Made by a program: the position numbers and the translations under genes | Notes under the pieces: model-generated | What the model saw: only the letters and a program-made list of their open reading frames with translations | Told to the model about the DNA's origin: nothing | Database searches by the model: none | Assembly (NCBI GenBank): GCA_963682055.1 | Contig: OY821750.1 | Span: 32,352,081 to 32,416,080, forward strand | Origin: Primula veris | Lineage: Eukaryota; Streptophyta; Magnoliopsida; Ericales; Primulaceae | DNA length: 64,000 nucleotides | Direction: 5' to 3' | Shown: positions 49,740 through 62,531 of the stretch, one piece after another | How the letters are laid out: every line of letters begins with the position of its first letter | Numbering within the stretch: position 1 is the stretch's first letter

Positions 49740-50359
49740 ATCAAGAACACTATGAATTTTTGTTGTAGATATTGAAAATCATACGACGGTGTTGCGTAAA
49801 ACATAACTTATTTTTTATGCACTTTTGAGTAAACAATAACCTTACGCTAAACTTTGAATATCTACCTATCACATAGCTTTCATACTTATAATTACATGTT
49901 TTTGTAATAGTTTTTCTCTATGCTTATGATGCATGTAAATTACAAGTAATAGTGAATTCCGGCATGGGTCTTCAATCAAACGAAATTATTTCTAAAAAAC
50001 ACACAACCAACGACCCCGTCCCTTAGTCGAGGCAGTCCAAAATGAAAAGTATTATGAGCGAAAAGAAATACTCAAGAAAGGAAAAAAGATAAAGAGGGTG
50101 GTAGAGAAACTCAACAAATTCGAAAAATATTCAATTAAACAAATACTAAAAGTGTAAGAACAGGTTATATATTGATAAATAATTCTATGTCGATAACATA
50201 TATATATATACAACCTTTTTTTATTATTCTCATTTTGGGTTAGGTCCAAGAGTCACGGGTCTAGAGTCCCAAAAAATATATATTTTTTAGGCCCCCGTTT
50301 GATAAAATATTATATATATATATATATTTAATTAATTTACTTTATCTAATCAATATTTA

Positions 50360-50432
50360 TTTGTGGTCAAGTGGTTGGTTTCATTACTAAAAAGTATAAT
50401 CAACCCGTGTTCGAGTCTTTGTAGTGATTATA
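50360..50432 (+). mobile_element. Possible tRNA-derived SINE fragment
   Basis: GTGGTCAAGTGGTTGG (50363 on) resembles a pol III A box and GTGTTCGAGTC (50407-50417) resembles a B box, about 40 bases apart. A T/A-rich tail with an (AT)n run follows. The cloverleaf cannot be closed, so it is not a tRNA gene. Confidence 0.35.
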
Positions 50433-50873
50433 TATATATATATATATATTTTTTATAGAATTTAGTATGCTAATGAACCTTTTAATTTTATATAAGGTTC
50501 TATGTGGTCTTCTATATTAAAAAAAACAGGTAAAGACATGATTTGTTGAATAGATAACATATTTAGTTTTTGATTTCCTTTTTAAAAAATTATAGTATAA
50601 TTTTAGTTCGAATGCGAATTTTGTAAACAAAATTCTTTGTATCATTGATTTTTTTGTTAAATGTGATCAACTTATCACATCTAATATTTTCTAACTTAAT
50701 ATTTTACCATTTATTAATCGTATCTTATAAGTTTTATTTAAATACTTTTTTATTACAGAGTAAACAAAGACCCATTTTTAAAGTGGCCTAAAGCCCTAAA
50801 ACTCTGGAAACGGCTATGACCTCACACAAAACTTGTTACTACAAACAAACGCAACCCACATGTTATCTAATTA

Positions 50874-51088
50874 CTTCTTGTGTTACTATTTAATTATACA
50901 TTACGAAACTACGTGCAATTTTAATCGGTCAAGAACTTATATTAAAATTGTCCGAATGAAAATATTCAAAAGTTGATCATATAGTTCAAATGTTAAATTT
51001 TATAATTATTTCGATAATTTTGATAGAAGTTATACGCCGATCAAAATTGCACGTAATTTTGTAATAAACAATTAAATGGAAACGAATG
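50874..51088. mobile_element. Stowaway-like hairpin MITE
   Basis: 215 bp flanked by TA. It has the paired halves GAAACTACGTGCAATTTTAAT and ATCAAAATTGCACGTAATTTTG, and the right end TTAAATGGAAACGAATG. It matches the element at 23071-23300. Confidence 0.62.
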
Positions 51089-51130
51089 TATTATAAAATA
51101 TCATAGAAATCATACCCGTAAATATAAGAA

Positions 51131-51333
51131 TGACATAAAAATATCTTCAAAAATCTATTAGTGAGGTCGTCTCCGGCTTCTGTGTCACGTCAGCTCAAAA
51201 ATCTATTAGTGGGGTCGTCTCCGGCTTCTGTGTCATGGTAGCTCAAAAATCTATTAGTGGGGTCGTCTCCGGCTTCTGTCTCACGGCAGCCGAAAACGAC
51301 CCCACTAACAGTGACATAAAAATATCTTCAAAA
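51131..51333 (+). repeat. Three 48-bp tandem units bracketed by a 22-bp direct repeat
   Basis: CAAAAATCTATTAGTG begins units at 51148, 51196 and 51244. Each continues with GGTCGTCTCCGGCTTCTGT and TCACG/TCATGG. The third unit runs into an inverted GAAAACGACCCCACTA. TGACATAAAAATATCTTC followed by AAAA occurs at both 51131-51152 and 51312-51333. The units are much richer in GC than the flanks. Confidence 0.88.
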
Positions 51334-51769
51334 TTTTGCTTACCGTGTCGGCTGACAATTTAATGTGAATCCCAACAGAATGTGAATCCCAACAGAATGA
51401 GAAATATGTCATGTTTATTCCTTTCAAAGTACGAATTAGAAAACACTTACAACAACAATAAATTGATTGAAAACGAAAACATTATTCAGTCGAAAAAGGT
51501 ATGTTCCATTAGTGTTTTTTTTTAAGGATAATTAGTCGTATAAAAAATGCACATTTGGAAATTTGAATATAGTACTATATATTTATAATAAACTTGGTGT
51601 ATATTCCCCACCATTCACCAAACATAACAGAATTAGTATATGCAAAATCAAAGAATTTTTGTAAAGTTATTTATAGTGCAAGTTACATATATTTTGCTCA
51701 AAAAGGAATATATAATAAATCATGTAAAGTTTAACTATTGCAATGCTATGTCCATTTATGGGGCATCTG

Positions 51770-52022
51770 CTAAATACAGTCTGTTTGATGTAGACGGCGG
51801 CTGTATTAGTGGGATAGGGTATAAGTCACGCCACGTAATAAAAACTCAATCTATTAAAAAAAAAAATATATATATATATATAATTAAATTTAGGGTAGAC
51901 TCAAACTAGGGTTTCAATATATTTATTTGGGTTTTCAATTGGTTGATTTTTTATTACGTAGCGTGGTTTATATCATTACCGTCTATATTAATCAAAAATC
52001 GTCTGCATAAATCAAAAGTATT
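51770..52022. mobile_element. Imperfect palindrome, MITE-like
   Basis: ATAAGTCACGCCACGTAATAAAAA at about 51821 faces TTTTTATTACGTAGCGTGGTTTAT at about 51948. Outer parts (GATGTAGACGG and CCGTCTATATTAATC) also pair. An AT run lies in the loop. The ends are unclear. Confidence 0.45.
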
Positions 52023-53213
52023 TTATGGGACACATGGTCTATCTTGGCTTCAAGTTTTTCTTTATTTTAGTCGACATTACTTAGTAGTATTAATATATAA
52101 TTGTTGACTGATTGCATAATCAATCAACAGGGATAGAAAAATAATTATACTATATCTCAGAAATGGGACATTAAAACTTGCATAAATTAAAATTGTTAAT
52201 CTCTACACCTTAAACCATACCTCTATTTTATCATGCCTTGTCTAGCTATATTCAAGCTCCGCTCGTTTACTTTACGAGCCGAACATGAACTTGTTTATGA
52301 ATGGTTTGTTTCATTTAAAGCGTTAGCTAGACATTTGAGTGCATTAGTAACATCCCTACAAAATTTGCATCATCAACTAATTGGGTTTAAGTTTTAAAAA
52401 AGGCATGTTTTAACTCTAATATACCGCGCCATGCCTAATTTGTATGTGTTCCTCAAACTGAATCAGTACAATTCGAATCCAGACAGTTGCAACTTGTTGA
52501 GTTTGGATTCAACCTCAATTCTAAGTATTATTAGGTCAAAAAGTGTCGATAGATCAAAATGGATTTGATCCATCTATCGGAACGAATTTTGAATACAATT
52601 TAGCTATAGCTAGTTAATTAGATGAGATCTCACATGCATTGTCAACCATTTTATATGTTTAATTTGTATTTATTTAAAAAGTTTAAGTACAAAAAAGATA
52701 GAATAACATGATATAGTAAGATGGTGAAATGTTACGAAATTTTTATTAACAATCTTGATCATATTCAACGAGTTCTAGTCGATTAGATTCAACACAATTC
52801 GAACCACATTTAACACTACAAATAAAGTATGATACAATTTATAAAAGAAAGTTGAATAGAATTTGAACGATCGACACTGTTTGTTACAAAATTCACATAT
52901 TCTGATTTGCTTAACAAACTTAAGTTTATGGCTTTTTGTTATGTAGTAAAATTTAAGATAAAGATGCTATGTACACACGCTTTGCCTACGCAGGACAAAA
53001 TACAAATATAAAATATTGACATGCATTTAAATTTTAATCATTTAAAACCCATTTTGTGTCCACAAACAAGAAACAACCATATACTTTTCAAATGGAATAA
53101 TTGAAACCAAATGGAATAATTACATAACTAATTTTGACTACTTATAAATTTTAAAAAATGGTTTGTAGCTGAACACAAACACCACAAATCTAGTTACCTT
53201 CCATTGTAATTTA

Positions 53214-53215
<2 letters not shown>

Positions 53216-53246
<31 letters not shown>
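53216..53246. repeat. (AT)n microsatellite
   Basis: An AT dinucleotide run of about 30 bp. Confidence 0.9.
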
Positions 53247-53248
<2 letters not shown>

Positions 53249-53394
53249 TTAGGAGAAGTCAAATCAAATTAAAGTTGAGTGATACTTAAAAAGTGATAAA
53301 GTTATTTGTACGGGGCCTAAACTTAGGTAGATGATGATTAATTAAGGCCTTACGTGTTTGTTTTAATTACACTTTTTATCATATTTTCCATTTA

Positions 53395-53765
53395 ATTTTT
53401 AGTTTAACGGTTTAACTTTATATTTTTTTTTATTTTTTCTATCAAATTTATTATCATAATTAAATATTACTATATTTTAATATACTTCTATCAATTTTTT
53501 TCAACCCAAATTAATTTACTAGAGCAACCACATTAAATAAGTTAGAATTTTCCTCCTATTTAAATTGAAGAGTATACTTTTATAACTTACAAGGAAACGT
53601 TTTTGTTTATACAAATTATCAGTTTTTTTATCAATTTCTCTATCACAGGTATACAACTCATATTTTTGTTATTTTATTAATTTATATATGAAAAATACAA
53701 ATAAAGGAGTGAGAATAAGAGAAAATTAATAGAGATGAATTATTATTTTAATTATAAATTACATG
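53395..53765 (-). repeat. Dispersed repeat, inverted copy of 27205-27590
   Basis: The reverse complement of this stretch matches 27205-27590, with shared TTTTTTTCAACCCAAATTAA, AAACGTTTTTGTTTATACAA and AAATTTATTATCATAATTAA. It lies about 600 bp upstream of the channel gene ATG and so forms part of its promoter region. Confidence 0.62.
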
Positions 53766-54371
53766 TTGATCATCGACGTTTATTCAAGTTAACTAGTTTT
53801 CATTAGTTTACAAGGTTTTTCATATTATTTTATTTTTAAAGTATTTGTTCAAAAATACATGTAAAATTTGATATTTGATATTTGTTGGTATATTAATTAA
53901 TATTACTATCTTATAAATTATCAAACAAACAATTAAACATAAAAAAAAATATCAAATTTTACAGATTCATTTTAACAAAGAAACAAAACATTGATTTAAA
54001 AAATATAATCAAAATATAATTACGAAAATATAAGTAAAAAACTATAACAAAGACCTAACTAAAATTGCATCCTATTTGATCTTATTACATTAATAAATAT
54101 TATAAAAAAAAATGATTAATATAAAAACAACAAATAATTCAGTTCATTATCTCTCTCTCTATCTATCTATCTCTCTCTTCCAAACCTCAAATCTGATAAT
54201 TAAAATACAAAACCCAAATAAAAAGATTAAACCTTTTTCTTATGGGTTAGATCACTTCATCTTCACAATTTTTAAAATATAATAAAAAAATATTAAAATT
54301 TTACTATTTTAGTGATTAGTGATAGAAACTCTCTATCTCAGTGAACTACACATTATTTTAGTGATTAAATC
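53766..54371. other. Proximal upstream region of the CNGC gene
   Basis: AT-rich. A CT/CTAT microsatellite at 54149-54178 (TCTCTCTCTCTATCTATC) is the likely neighbourhood of the transcription start, as at the TPS gene. No other gene is seen. Confidence 0.45.
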
Positions 54372-57300
54372 ATGGAATTGAAGAAGGAGAAGCTAGTAAG
54401 GTATATTACATTTATACCCTTTTTCTATATTTTATGTTTAATTGGAAAAAAAAAAGAAGTGATATTTTGCATTTTAATTGTTTTTTTTTTTGAAGAAGAT
54501 TAAAGGGTCTTTTGGAATTGATTAATCATCTTTTAATAAATGTGATTTTTGTAGATACTTAAACATTGTAATATTATTAAAGTTAATACTTTTTTGTCCA
54601 TTTTTTGCTTCTTGTTAAAAAAGATGTGACTTTTGGTATTTTAAATGGTTTTCATTTGTTAATTTTTGAAGAAGAAGATCAAAGGGTCTTATTTGATTTT
54701 TGTAGGAAATTAAAAATTGTTATAGAATGAGAAGTATATTATAGTTATACCCTTTTGTCCATTTTATGTTTCTTGTTAAAAAAATTGTGATTTTTGGCAT
54801 TTTAAGTGTTTTTTTTGTTTGTTTTCATTGCTAATTTTTGAAGAAGAAGATCAAAGGTCTTTTGGAATTAAATGATTGGTTAATCACCTTCTACTTTATG
54901 TGCATATAGTATTTGATTTCTTTAGATACTTAAAAGTTGTAATAGAATGAGAGGTATATTTAAGTTATACCTTTTTGTCCTTTTTTTTCTGTTTAATGTC
55001 ATAAAAATGTGACCTTTTGCATTTAAATTTTTTTTTTTCTGTTTCAATTGTTAATTTTTGAAGAAAAAGATCAAAGGGTATTTTGGAATTGATTAATCAC
55101 CTTCTAATTTCTGTGCATATATTGTTTGATTTTTTAGATACTTAAGAATTGTTGTAGAATAAGAGGAAGTGGAATTGATTGTTCTTTGTTGTGATTCTTA
55201 AATTTTTTGGACATAAAGTAAAGGGTTTTTAGTTATTAATATATATTTTTTAATATTTAATTAAGGGATTTGTTTGGATAGTGAGAATTATTAAAAACAT
55301 TCAATTTTTTGCTGGTTGCTGATAGTGTGAACTGATTTGATTAGTTTTTTTGTGATTTTAAATTTTAAAAACTTGGGACAGAAGGCTAGGAAAAGAGAGG
55401 GTTTTTAGCAATTGATTAGTATAAAGCATTTTGTTACTTCATTTTGGGTTTAATTTATCTCTACTAACATAGTTCCAGACATTATTTGAAGTTTTGTTCT
55501 TTTTATTTTTAGGTCAAAGCAAAACTAAAAAGTAAACTAGTATATTGTTTTATTATGTCATGTGTTTAAGCATTTTGTTAAATTTTCTTTTGATAAAGGG
55601 AAGCTTATCCTTTCAAAATCATATATTTTTAAATTTTCTTGTGATCTACTATTTTGTCAGTTTGTACACATGTTAGACTGCTCTAGTGGAACATGTATTT
55701 TCTGCTAATTTCCTCTCAATTTTATACCTCGTATTGCAGGTTCTATCCTGGGGAAAATGAAAAGAAGAATTTTTTGAAAACTGATATAGAGTTTGTGGGT
55801 AGGAATAAAATCAACGAAACCCTCAAAGTTAACGGAAATAAGCTCTATTTAGACGAAACCGATTCTTGGCGGAAAAGAATACTCGACCCTGGTAGCGAAA
55901 TAGTGTTACATTGGAATCGAGTTTTCATTGTATCGTGTTTGCTTGCACTTTTTGTCGACCCATTATACTTTTTTCTACCTGGTATATATATTGGAGATAG
56001 TGGAGAATTTCAATGTGTGAAAACGGATTTTAATTTAAGGATATTGGTGACGTGTTTTCGAACGTTGGCGGATATTTTCTATTTATTACATGTGGTAATT
56101 AAATTTAGGACAGCTTATGTTGCTCCGAGTTCTAGAGTGTTTGGACGAGGTGAACTTGTTATGGATCCTAAGAAGATTGCTAGAAGATATTTAAAAACTG
56201 ACTTTTTAATTGATCTTATTGCTACTCTCCCTCTCCCTCAGGTACTTGGCAATTTCAATATAAATTATATCTATCTGTTTGAAGTTTTACTCTCTCGTCA
56301 GTCGTCATGCATATGATTGTTTGACTGTTTGCGTTCGACTTATTTGAAATGATTGTATACATATGCCTTGTTTGGTTGGAGATTTTAAGCAAGCTTATAT
56401 GCTCAAAGATTGGACTTCATTTCCTGGCCAAGCTTAAGAGCGGAGGTTTTCTGATTCTTTGGCTTGAAAAAGCTTGAAGTTTTGAGTAGGATTAATTTAT
56501 TTTTTAGACCCTGAAAGCTAAATTGCTTAAAATCTGCAACCAAATAAGCTAATCTGCTAATCTTAGATCGTTCGAGTTAAATTAGAGGTATTTATTATTT
56601 TTGCTTAGAGAAGTGGTTTAGAACTTTTGAAGGAAGTGTCCTTAACAAATTTTTCCGATTAAACAAAAAAATTGGAATGGTTTGTTCAGAGTTCAACTTT
56701 TACTATGGTAGAAGATCTCCCCTGATATGAATTTAAGATTGTAATTTATTTTCTTATTGAAGTAAAACTTAAAGAGTAATAGAGGGCATTACTTCATCTA
56801 TTTGGAACATATACTGCACCGCATTTTCTTTTGTGCATGTGTGTATTATGTTACATACTTCATATAGTTGCCTAGGGAACTGCAACTCCCAGATTTCTAA
56901 AGTGATTTTTTGTTTTCCAAAATTTATTCTCAAGCACTTTTTCTCTTTGTACATGATTTGGCATAAGGGGACTTGATGCATTTTCATTTGCAGATATTGA
57001 TTTGGTTTATCATACCATCGACAAGAAGTCCACAAGCGGATCACAATAACAATGCTCTCGCGTTGATTGTTCTGATCCAATATATTCCGAGGCTGTATCT
57101 TATTTTTCCGTTAAGTTCACAAATAGTTAAAGCAACTGGAGTCATTACTAAAACAGCTTGGGCTGGAGCTGCTTATAATCTCCTATTATACATGCTGGCT
57201 AGTCATGTACGTAAAGTGAAAACTTCCCTTTTTGTAGTCTATTGACTCTATTTTACCTCTCTCCTTTGGTCAAATTTGTACTAAGGTAGCAAGAAAGTTG

Positions 57301-60300
57301 TCAATTGATCCTGTTTATACATATATAGTGAAACCTTTTGTTAGCATGTTCTTATCCCCTCCCTCTGTTATATTTGCTGTTTCAAGAATTTTAGTTTTTA
57401 AAATTATATTACTCTATTTTGTTAGATTTTTGGAGCATAATGGTACTTGTCGTTTTCTTTACAAAGCATGGTACTTGTTGTCGATTGAGCGGTACTTGGT
57501 TGCAGCTTTTTAGCCCCTTTTTTCTTAAAGCATAATTGTATTCGGTTGACTGGCTTAAAACCTGAGCTTTTTATTTATCTCAATCTTTAGAAATCCAGTT
57601 TCTTAGAAGCTGCAGACAAACAAACCCTTAATATTCAAAATAAAAACTTAGTTTAGGATATTGCTTTGTAATTTATTTTGAATTGCTTGATAACATGTCC
57701 TCATTTTCCCATTTTTATGTGATGTGTCAGGATTGTTTAATTTTCAACTTATATTATGTTAGGTGTTGGGAGCATCGTGGTACTTGTTGTCGATTGACCG
57801 ATACTCGACGTGTTGGAAATCAAATTGTAAAAATGAAACTACTAATCCGAGATGCGTTCTTCACTATTTAGACTGTGATACTCTCTATCAGAATGCTCGC
57901 AGCCAGTGGGCAAATGCAACATCCACGTTTAAGAAATGTAACCCTGATAACAACATCGAATTTAAATTTGGACTTTTCGAAAACGCTGTGAAAAAGGGTG
58001 TCTTCTCCTCGAGCTTTTTCGAGAAGTACTTTTATTGTTTGTGGTGGGGACTACAACAATTAAGGTATGTATTCTTTTAGTCATATATTATGTTGAGAAT
58101 TTGATTAAAAAAGCAATAATGCTATCTACACACATTTTAAGAAGGGTAAACTATAGTTTAGTACATCAGTCTATCCGTTTTCTTTGATTTTGTAAACCAA
58201 TGTTTCTTTTTTGGAAAATTTAATCATACAATTGAGAAATGTAAATTACCAAAATGCCCCTCATACTAGCGAAGAAGAGAGGATGTTAGGGCTACATGAC
58301 TGCTCTTCTGTGGCAGAAGTTTGAAAGGCGTATAGAAAACAAACATTAGTGTACCGAATCGTTAAAATAAAACGTTGGTTTACAATTTTAAAAAAAGGTG
58401 GAAAGTTGGTGTACTGAACTGCAATTATTCCTTTTAAGAAAACAAAGCAATGTGTAAAGAGAATTTAAAAATTGTATTTCGGTTTACTGCCATCTAAGTA
58501 ATACTTGTAAATTTGTAATTAACTGTGTAAATATCATTATTGTTAAAAAAGTAGTACATGAAACTCTTATTATTTGATTACTTTTAATTGATTGGTTTTC
58601 AGTTCATATGGCCAGAATCTGTCAACAAGTACATTTATGGGTGAAACAGTGTTTGCGATCCTCATAGCCATATTCGGTCTTGTTCTGTTTGCACATTTAA
58701 TCGGAAACATGCAGGTACATACTATCATCTCAGTGATTTGATTAAATACAGGCATTGTTTGGTATATTTCTTGTGATTTGGTAAAACTAATACTGTATCT
58801 TATCATATTTTTGTTTGGCAGACTTATTTGCAATCTTTAACGATAAGGCTTGAGGAATGGAGACTAAAACGTAGAGATACGGAAGAGTGGATGAGACATA
58901 GACAACTTCCGGAAGACTTAAGGCACCGTGCTCGCCGTTTTGTTCAATATAAGTGGCTTGCGACTAAGGGTGTAGACGAAGAAGATATACTAAGTGGATT
59001 ACCTGCTGATTTACGCCGTGATATCCAGCATCACCTCTGCTTGGATCTTGTCAGACGTGTATGTTCTTCCCTCATGTATATATTTTACAATATTTTTAAA
59101 TAGTTGTAGGGCATTTCTGTACAGTTTAAAAAACTTGAATTTCTGGAGTTGCACTTGTACGAAAGATACGAACGCCTGTCGGATCATATGACACTCATTG
59201 ATTCAATGTGTGACACTTGTTTAGATGTTAAAAGAAATTAGTTGATCTCGTGAGGGGATACTTCCACTTTTTGTATTTTTGAACCCAACTTGTGGGCCAA
59301 GTTCCGTAGCTTAAGCTATTCCTCACATTGATATCCAAAGGTCTACAAAGTTGCTTAGTTTCATACCAAAATGATGATCTGGGTGAAGTCCATTAACAAA
59401 TTGGACTGTTTTCGGAGAATGATTTGGCAGATCCTTTAATTTTAGCTTGTTTGGTAGAACATGGAGCCATCTTTTAGGTATATATGATATATCAATGGTT
59501 TAGACAATTTCATGTAACAGCCGATTTCGTTTGTGAGACGGGTTAGAGTTAAGAGTTAGACTGACTAGGTAACTTAAGCTCTTCATGAGTGTTTAGTGAT
59601 GTTTTGAAGTCAATTTCCGCTGGACAAGTCACCTAGAATTTGTAAATTTGGGTATCTGTATGAAATTTACTTTCCAAAAGAATAATTATAGCTGGTTTTT
59701 CAAATAATGGCAGGTCCCATTCTTCTCGCAAATGGATAACCAATTACTCGATGCTATATGCGACCGTTTGAGCTCCTCTTTGAGCACCGAAAACAACTAT
59801 ATCGTTCGTGAAGGAGACCCCGTCACTGAAATGCTGTTTATTATCCGGGGAAAACTTGATAGCTCAACCACAAACGGTGGTCGAACTGGTTTTTTCAACT
59901 CAATAACCCTAAGACCTGGTGATTTTTGTGGCGAAGAATTGCTCGCTTGGGCTTTAGTTCCTAAATCTATAATGAATTTACCCTCTTCAACACGAACTGT
60001 AAGGGCTTTATCCGAGGTCGAGGCTTTTGTTCTACGAGCTGAGGATTTGAAATTCGTAGCTAACCAATTTCGAAGATTGCACAGTAAGAAATTGCAACAT
60101 ACATTTAGATACTATTCGCATCATTGGCGGACGTGGGCAGCTTGTTTTGTTCAAGCCGCATGGAGGAGGTATTATTAATTAAAATTTGCCTTTTGATTTT
60201 GAATTTTATTTGGTGCTTTTAATTATTTGAATTCGGAGGATCTTAGGTCATTTACACTTTCATAGTGAAAATCGAACCAATACCTTCGATTTTACCGTAT

Positions 60301-61719
60301 AAATCTGGCACCTTGTAGTGATAGTTGATAGGTATACTCATGCTACACTTTAATCCTTATATGGTGTAGAATAAAATGAAAGAAAGTATGAAACTAAAGC
60401 AAACTCATTAAGACTAATACAAGTTTATTAGTACTATTACATCTTCAGCATTGCCACAAGCATTACTGATATCTGAGTGGTACGGAGTTTAGTAGAAGTG
60501 GAAATATCATTACTCTTATCGGTTATATTTTATATTAGAAATTTAGAATACATGTAAAATTAGTAATGGTCAGATTGATTTGATATAATTCTAATTTATT
60601 CTAATCCGATCTCACACTAAACATATCCGAAAGTTTTATATATATATAATATGATTCTAATTCAGTCTGGTGGTATATATCTAACCAAACATGCTAAGAG
60701 CATTCTCAACTGTCTCTATAAGAGACGATATATTTATAAACTTATACATCATGTTCCGAAATTGCTGCTCATCAGTACCTATATTGTACTGTATAAGCTA
60801 ATATCCTTATACATTTATCCAAGAACTCTCTACATGTAGAGAGAAAACGTAGAGATATATAGACTTTTTAATATTTTTTTATTCAGTAATCAAACCCGTG
60901 TCTAGTTCTTTCTCCACCCATTTTCCACATCTCATTCTCTCTGAAACTCTCAAGTCCACATCTCTATCCAAGATCTACACCTTGAGATATTTCTCCCAAT
61001 CTCTTATACATACATAGATACATATATACGAGTTATGGAACCCTAGTTCACATTCCGACTCACCAAAACTCACTTCGTAGTCCGATGGGTTTTAGATCGA
61101 AGTGGATCTTGGTGGACCGATCGGAAAAACCTACTACGAATGAATGGTTTTGAATAAATGAGATGGACGTATGTGTTGGTGGGGAATTTATGATTGAATG
61201 GAAAGTGGCTTCACCATATGTAAGAGCTAACGTGTGTGAAAAAACCAAAAGAAAAAAAAGAATAATTATTAGTTTAATAGAATATATTGTGGTACTCTAT
61301 AGTACAGATGCGCATGCCACTCTAAATATATCTCTTTAAGCCTTAACAAGCTCTATAACTCGATATTTATACATCACTAGAGAAACACATCACTGTTGTG
61401 AATGCTCTAATTGTTTTTTGTTATAATAAGGTGTAAGAGGAGGAAAAACGCCAAGGAGCTATTTGCGATGGAGTCGTTTAACGAGGGAAGCACGATGAGT
61501 CACGATGAAGAGCAATGGGAAAGTGCAACGCGTCATGAGGAGGAGCAAGAGGATTCTCCGTCTGGTTCATCGAGGGCAAAGATGAACCTTGGGGTTACGA
61601 TATTGGCCTCAAGATTTGCAGCCAACACGAGGAGAGGGGCACAAAAAACAAGGGGTGCGGACTTGCCTAAACTGCAAAAACCTGAAGAGCCAGATTTTTC
61701 GGTTGAGCCAGATGAATGA
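54372..61719 (+). CDS. Cyclic nucleotide-gated ion channel (plant CNGC, group III-like), eight exons, complete
   Basis: Exons: 54372-54400, 55740-56241, 56994-57206, 57763-58064, 58603-58714, 58822-59058, 59714-60168, 61431-61719, joining to 712 residues. The first exon holds nine codons and two bases. The product is a six-segment plasma- or endomembrane channel: S1 from about residue 54; APSSRVFGRGELV linking S2-S3; PRLYLIFPLSSQIVKATG in S4-S5; TAWAGAAYNLLLYMLASH in S5; the pore GLQQLSSYGQNLSTST with filter GQNL at 352-355; and S6 ending in LIGNMQTYLQS. A C-linker then leads to the nucleotide-binding domain with VREGDPVTEMLFIIRG and PGDFCGEELLAWAL (533-546). FRYYSHHWRTWAACFVQAAWRRYCKRR (596-622) holds the calmodulin-binding helix and an IQ motif. 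These channels carry calcium and other cations in signalling. Group III (CNGC14-18) is my best placement from S4-S5 and the filter. Confidence 0.95.
54401..55160 (+). repeat. Four imperfect tandem units in CNGC intron 1
   Basis: A unit of about 170-220 bp recurs four times. The anchor GAAGAAGATCAAAGGGTCTTTTGG (or a close variant) occurs at about 54493, 54668, 54839 and 55061. A companion phrase TATACCCTTTTGTCCATTTT, then TTGTTAAAAA and TGTGATTTTTGGCATTTTAA, lies between anchors. The copies differ by indels and substitutions. Confidence 0.75.
60698..61407. mobile_element. Harbinger-like element in CNGC intron 7
   Basis: 710 bp flanked by TAA on both sides (60695-60697 and 61408-61410). Left end GAGCATTCTCAAC; right end, in reverse complement, GAGCATTCACAACAGTG. 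These ends and the TAA duplication fit PIF/Harbinger. No transposase frame is present. It accounts for more than half of the 1.26-kb intron and ends 23 bases before the acceptor of exon 8. Confidence 0.68.
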
Positions 61720-62531
61720 CAGTCTTACTTTGGTATAGCATAAAGTAACAGTTGTGTTGTTTTTGTACAATATGTATAATGTGAAGGGGTAATGAAAATT
61801 GTATTATACCCTTTTTTTCTGTTGTAACTTGTTTAACTTATGGTTGATAGTAATTAATCTTAGTCTTTGACAGTGTTTCTTCTGACGGGTTTAGGATTTA
61901 AGTGATTTATTTTAAGTTAAAGTTGATCTTTAACAACACATTTTGATGTTATTGACCAAAGGCTAAAAACCATTCTCATATTTAGAATGCGAGTATAACC
62001 GATTCTTATATTTCAGTTCGTTAAGAAACTTATGTTGCATTTTGATGTATTCTCTGCATAAGTTACAACTACGTCTACAATTATACAACCACGACTGCAG
62101 GAGGCCTTCATTTTGCGCCCCATTTACATGGCGATAAGATTCATACCTAAAGAAAATATTAAAAGGACAAATTTTCCTATAGTTTCATCTCCTTAATTCT
62201 TCATTTCCATTTCATTTCTGGTTACAAGGCTGAAAGAACATTTTAACATGGTACAAATTGCTTGAGGACCAAAAATCTCACTTTTGCTTATCTTGAACGA
62301 ACCTAGACGGAATCAAATCAATCATTTAGAAGGAAGGGATATCAGTAAACTAGTACCCACATTCTGTATAAAATTATAGTAAATATACAAAATATATTAG
62401 ATTACAACCGATGATTGATGATCATGACACTATAATTTTCATCAACAAAAATGACATTACAATGTAACTAGATACAAAATAATCGTTTCCACATTCATTA
62501 GTCCGACAAATATCCATCCCCTTCATAATCT
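61720..62531. other. Convergent intergenic region between CNGC and SCY1
   Basis: 812 bp containing the 3' ends of both genes. I see no gene or RNA within it. A long TTTTTTTCTGTTGTAAC segment follows the channel stop codon. Confidence 0.5.

Noticed and set aside
50360..50432. tRNA gene
   Set aside because: A-box and B-box like motifs are present, but the acceptor and anticodon stems cannot be formed. Kept only as a weak SINE candidate.
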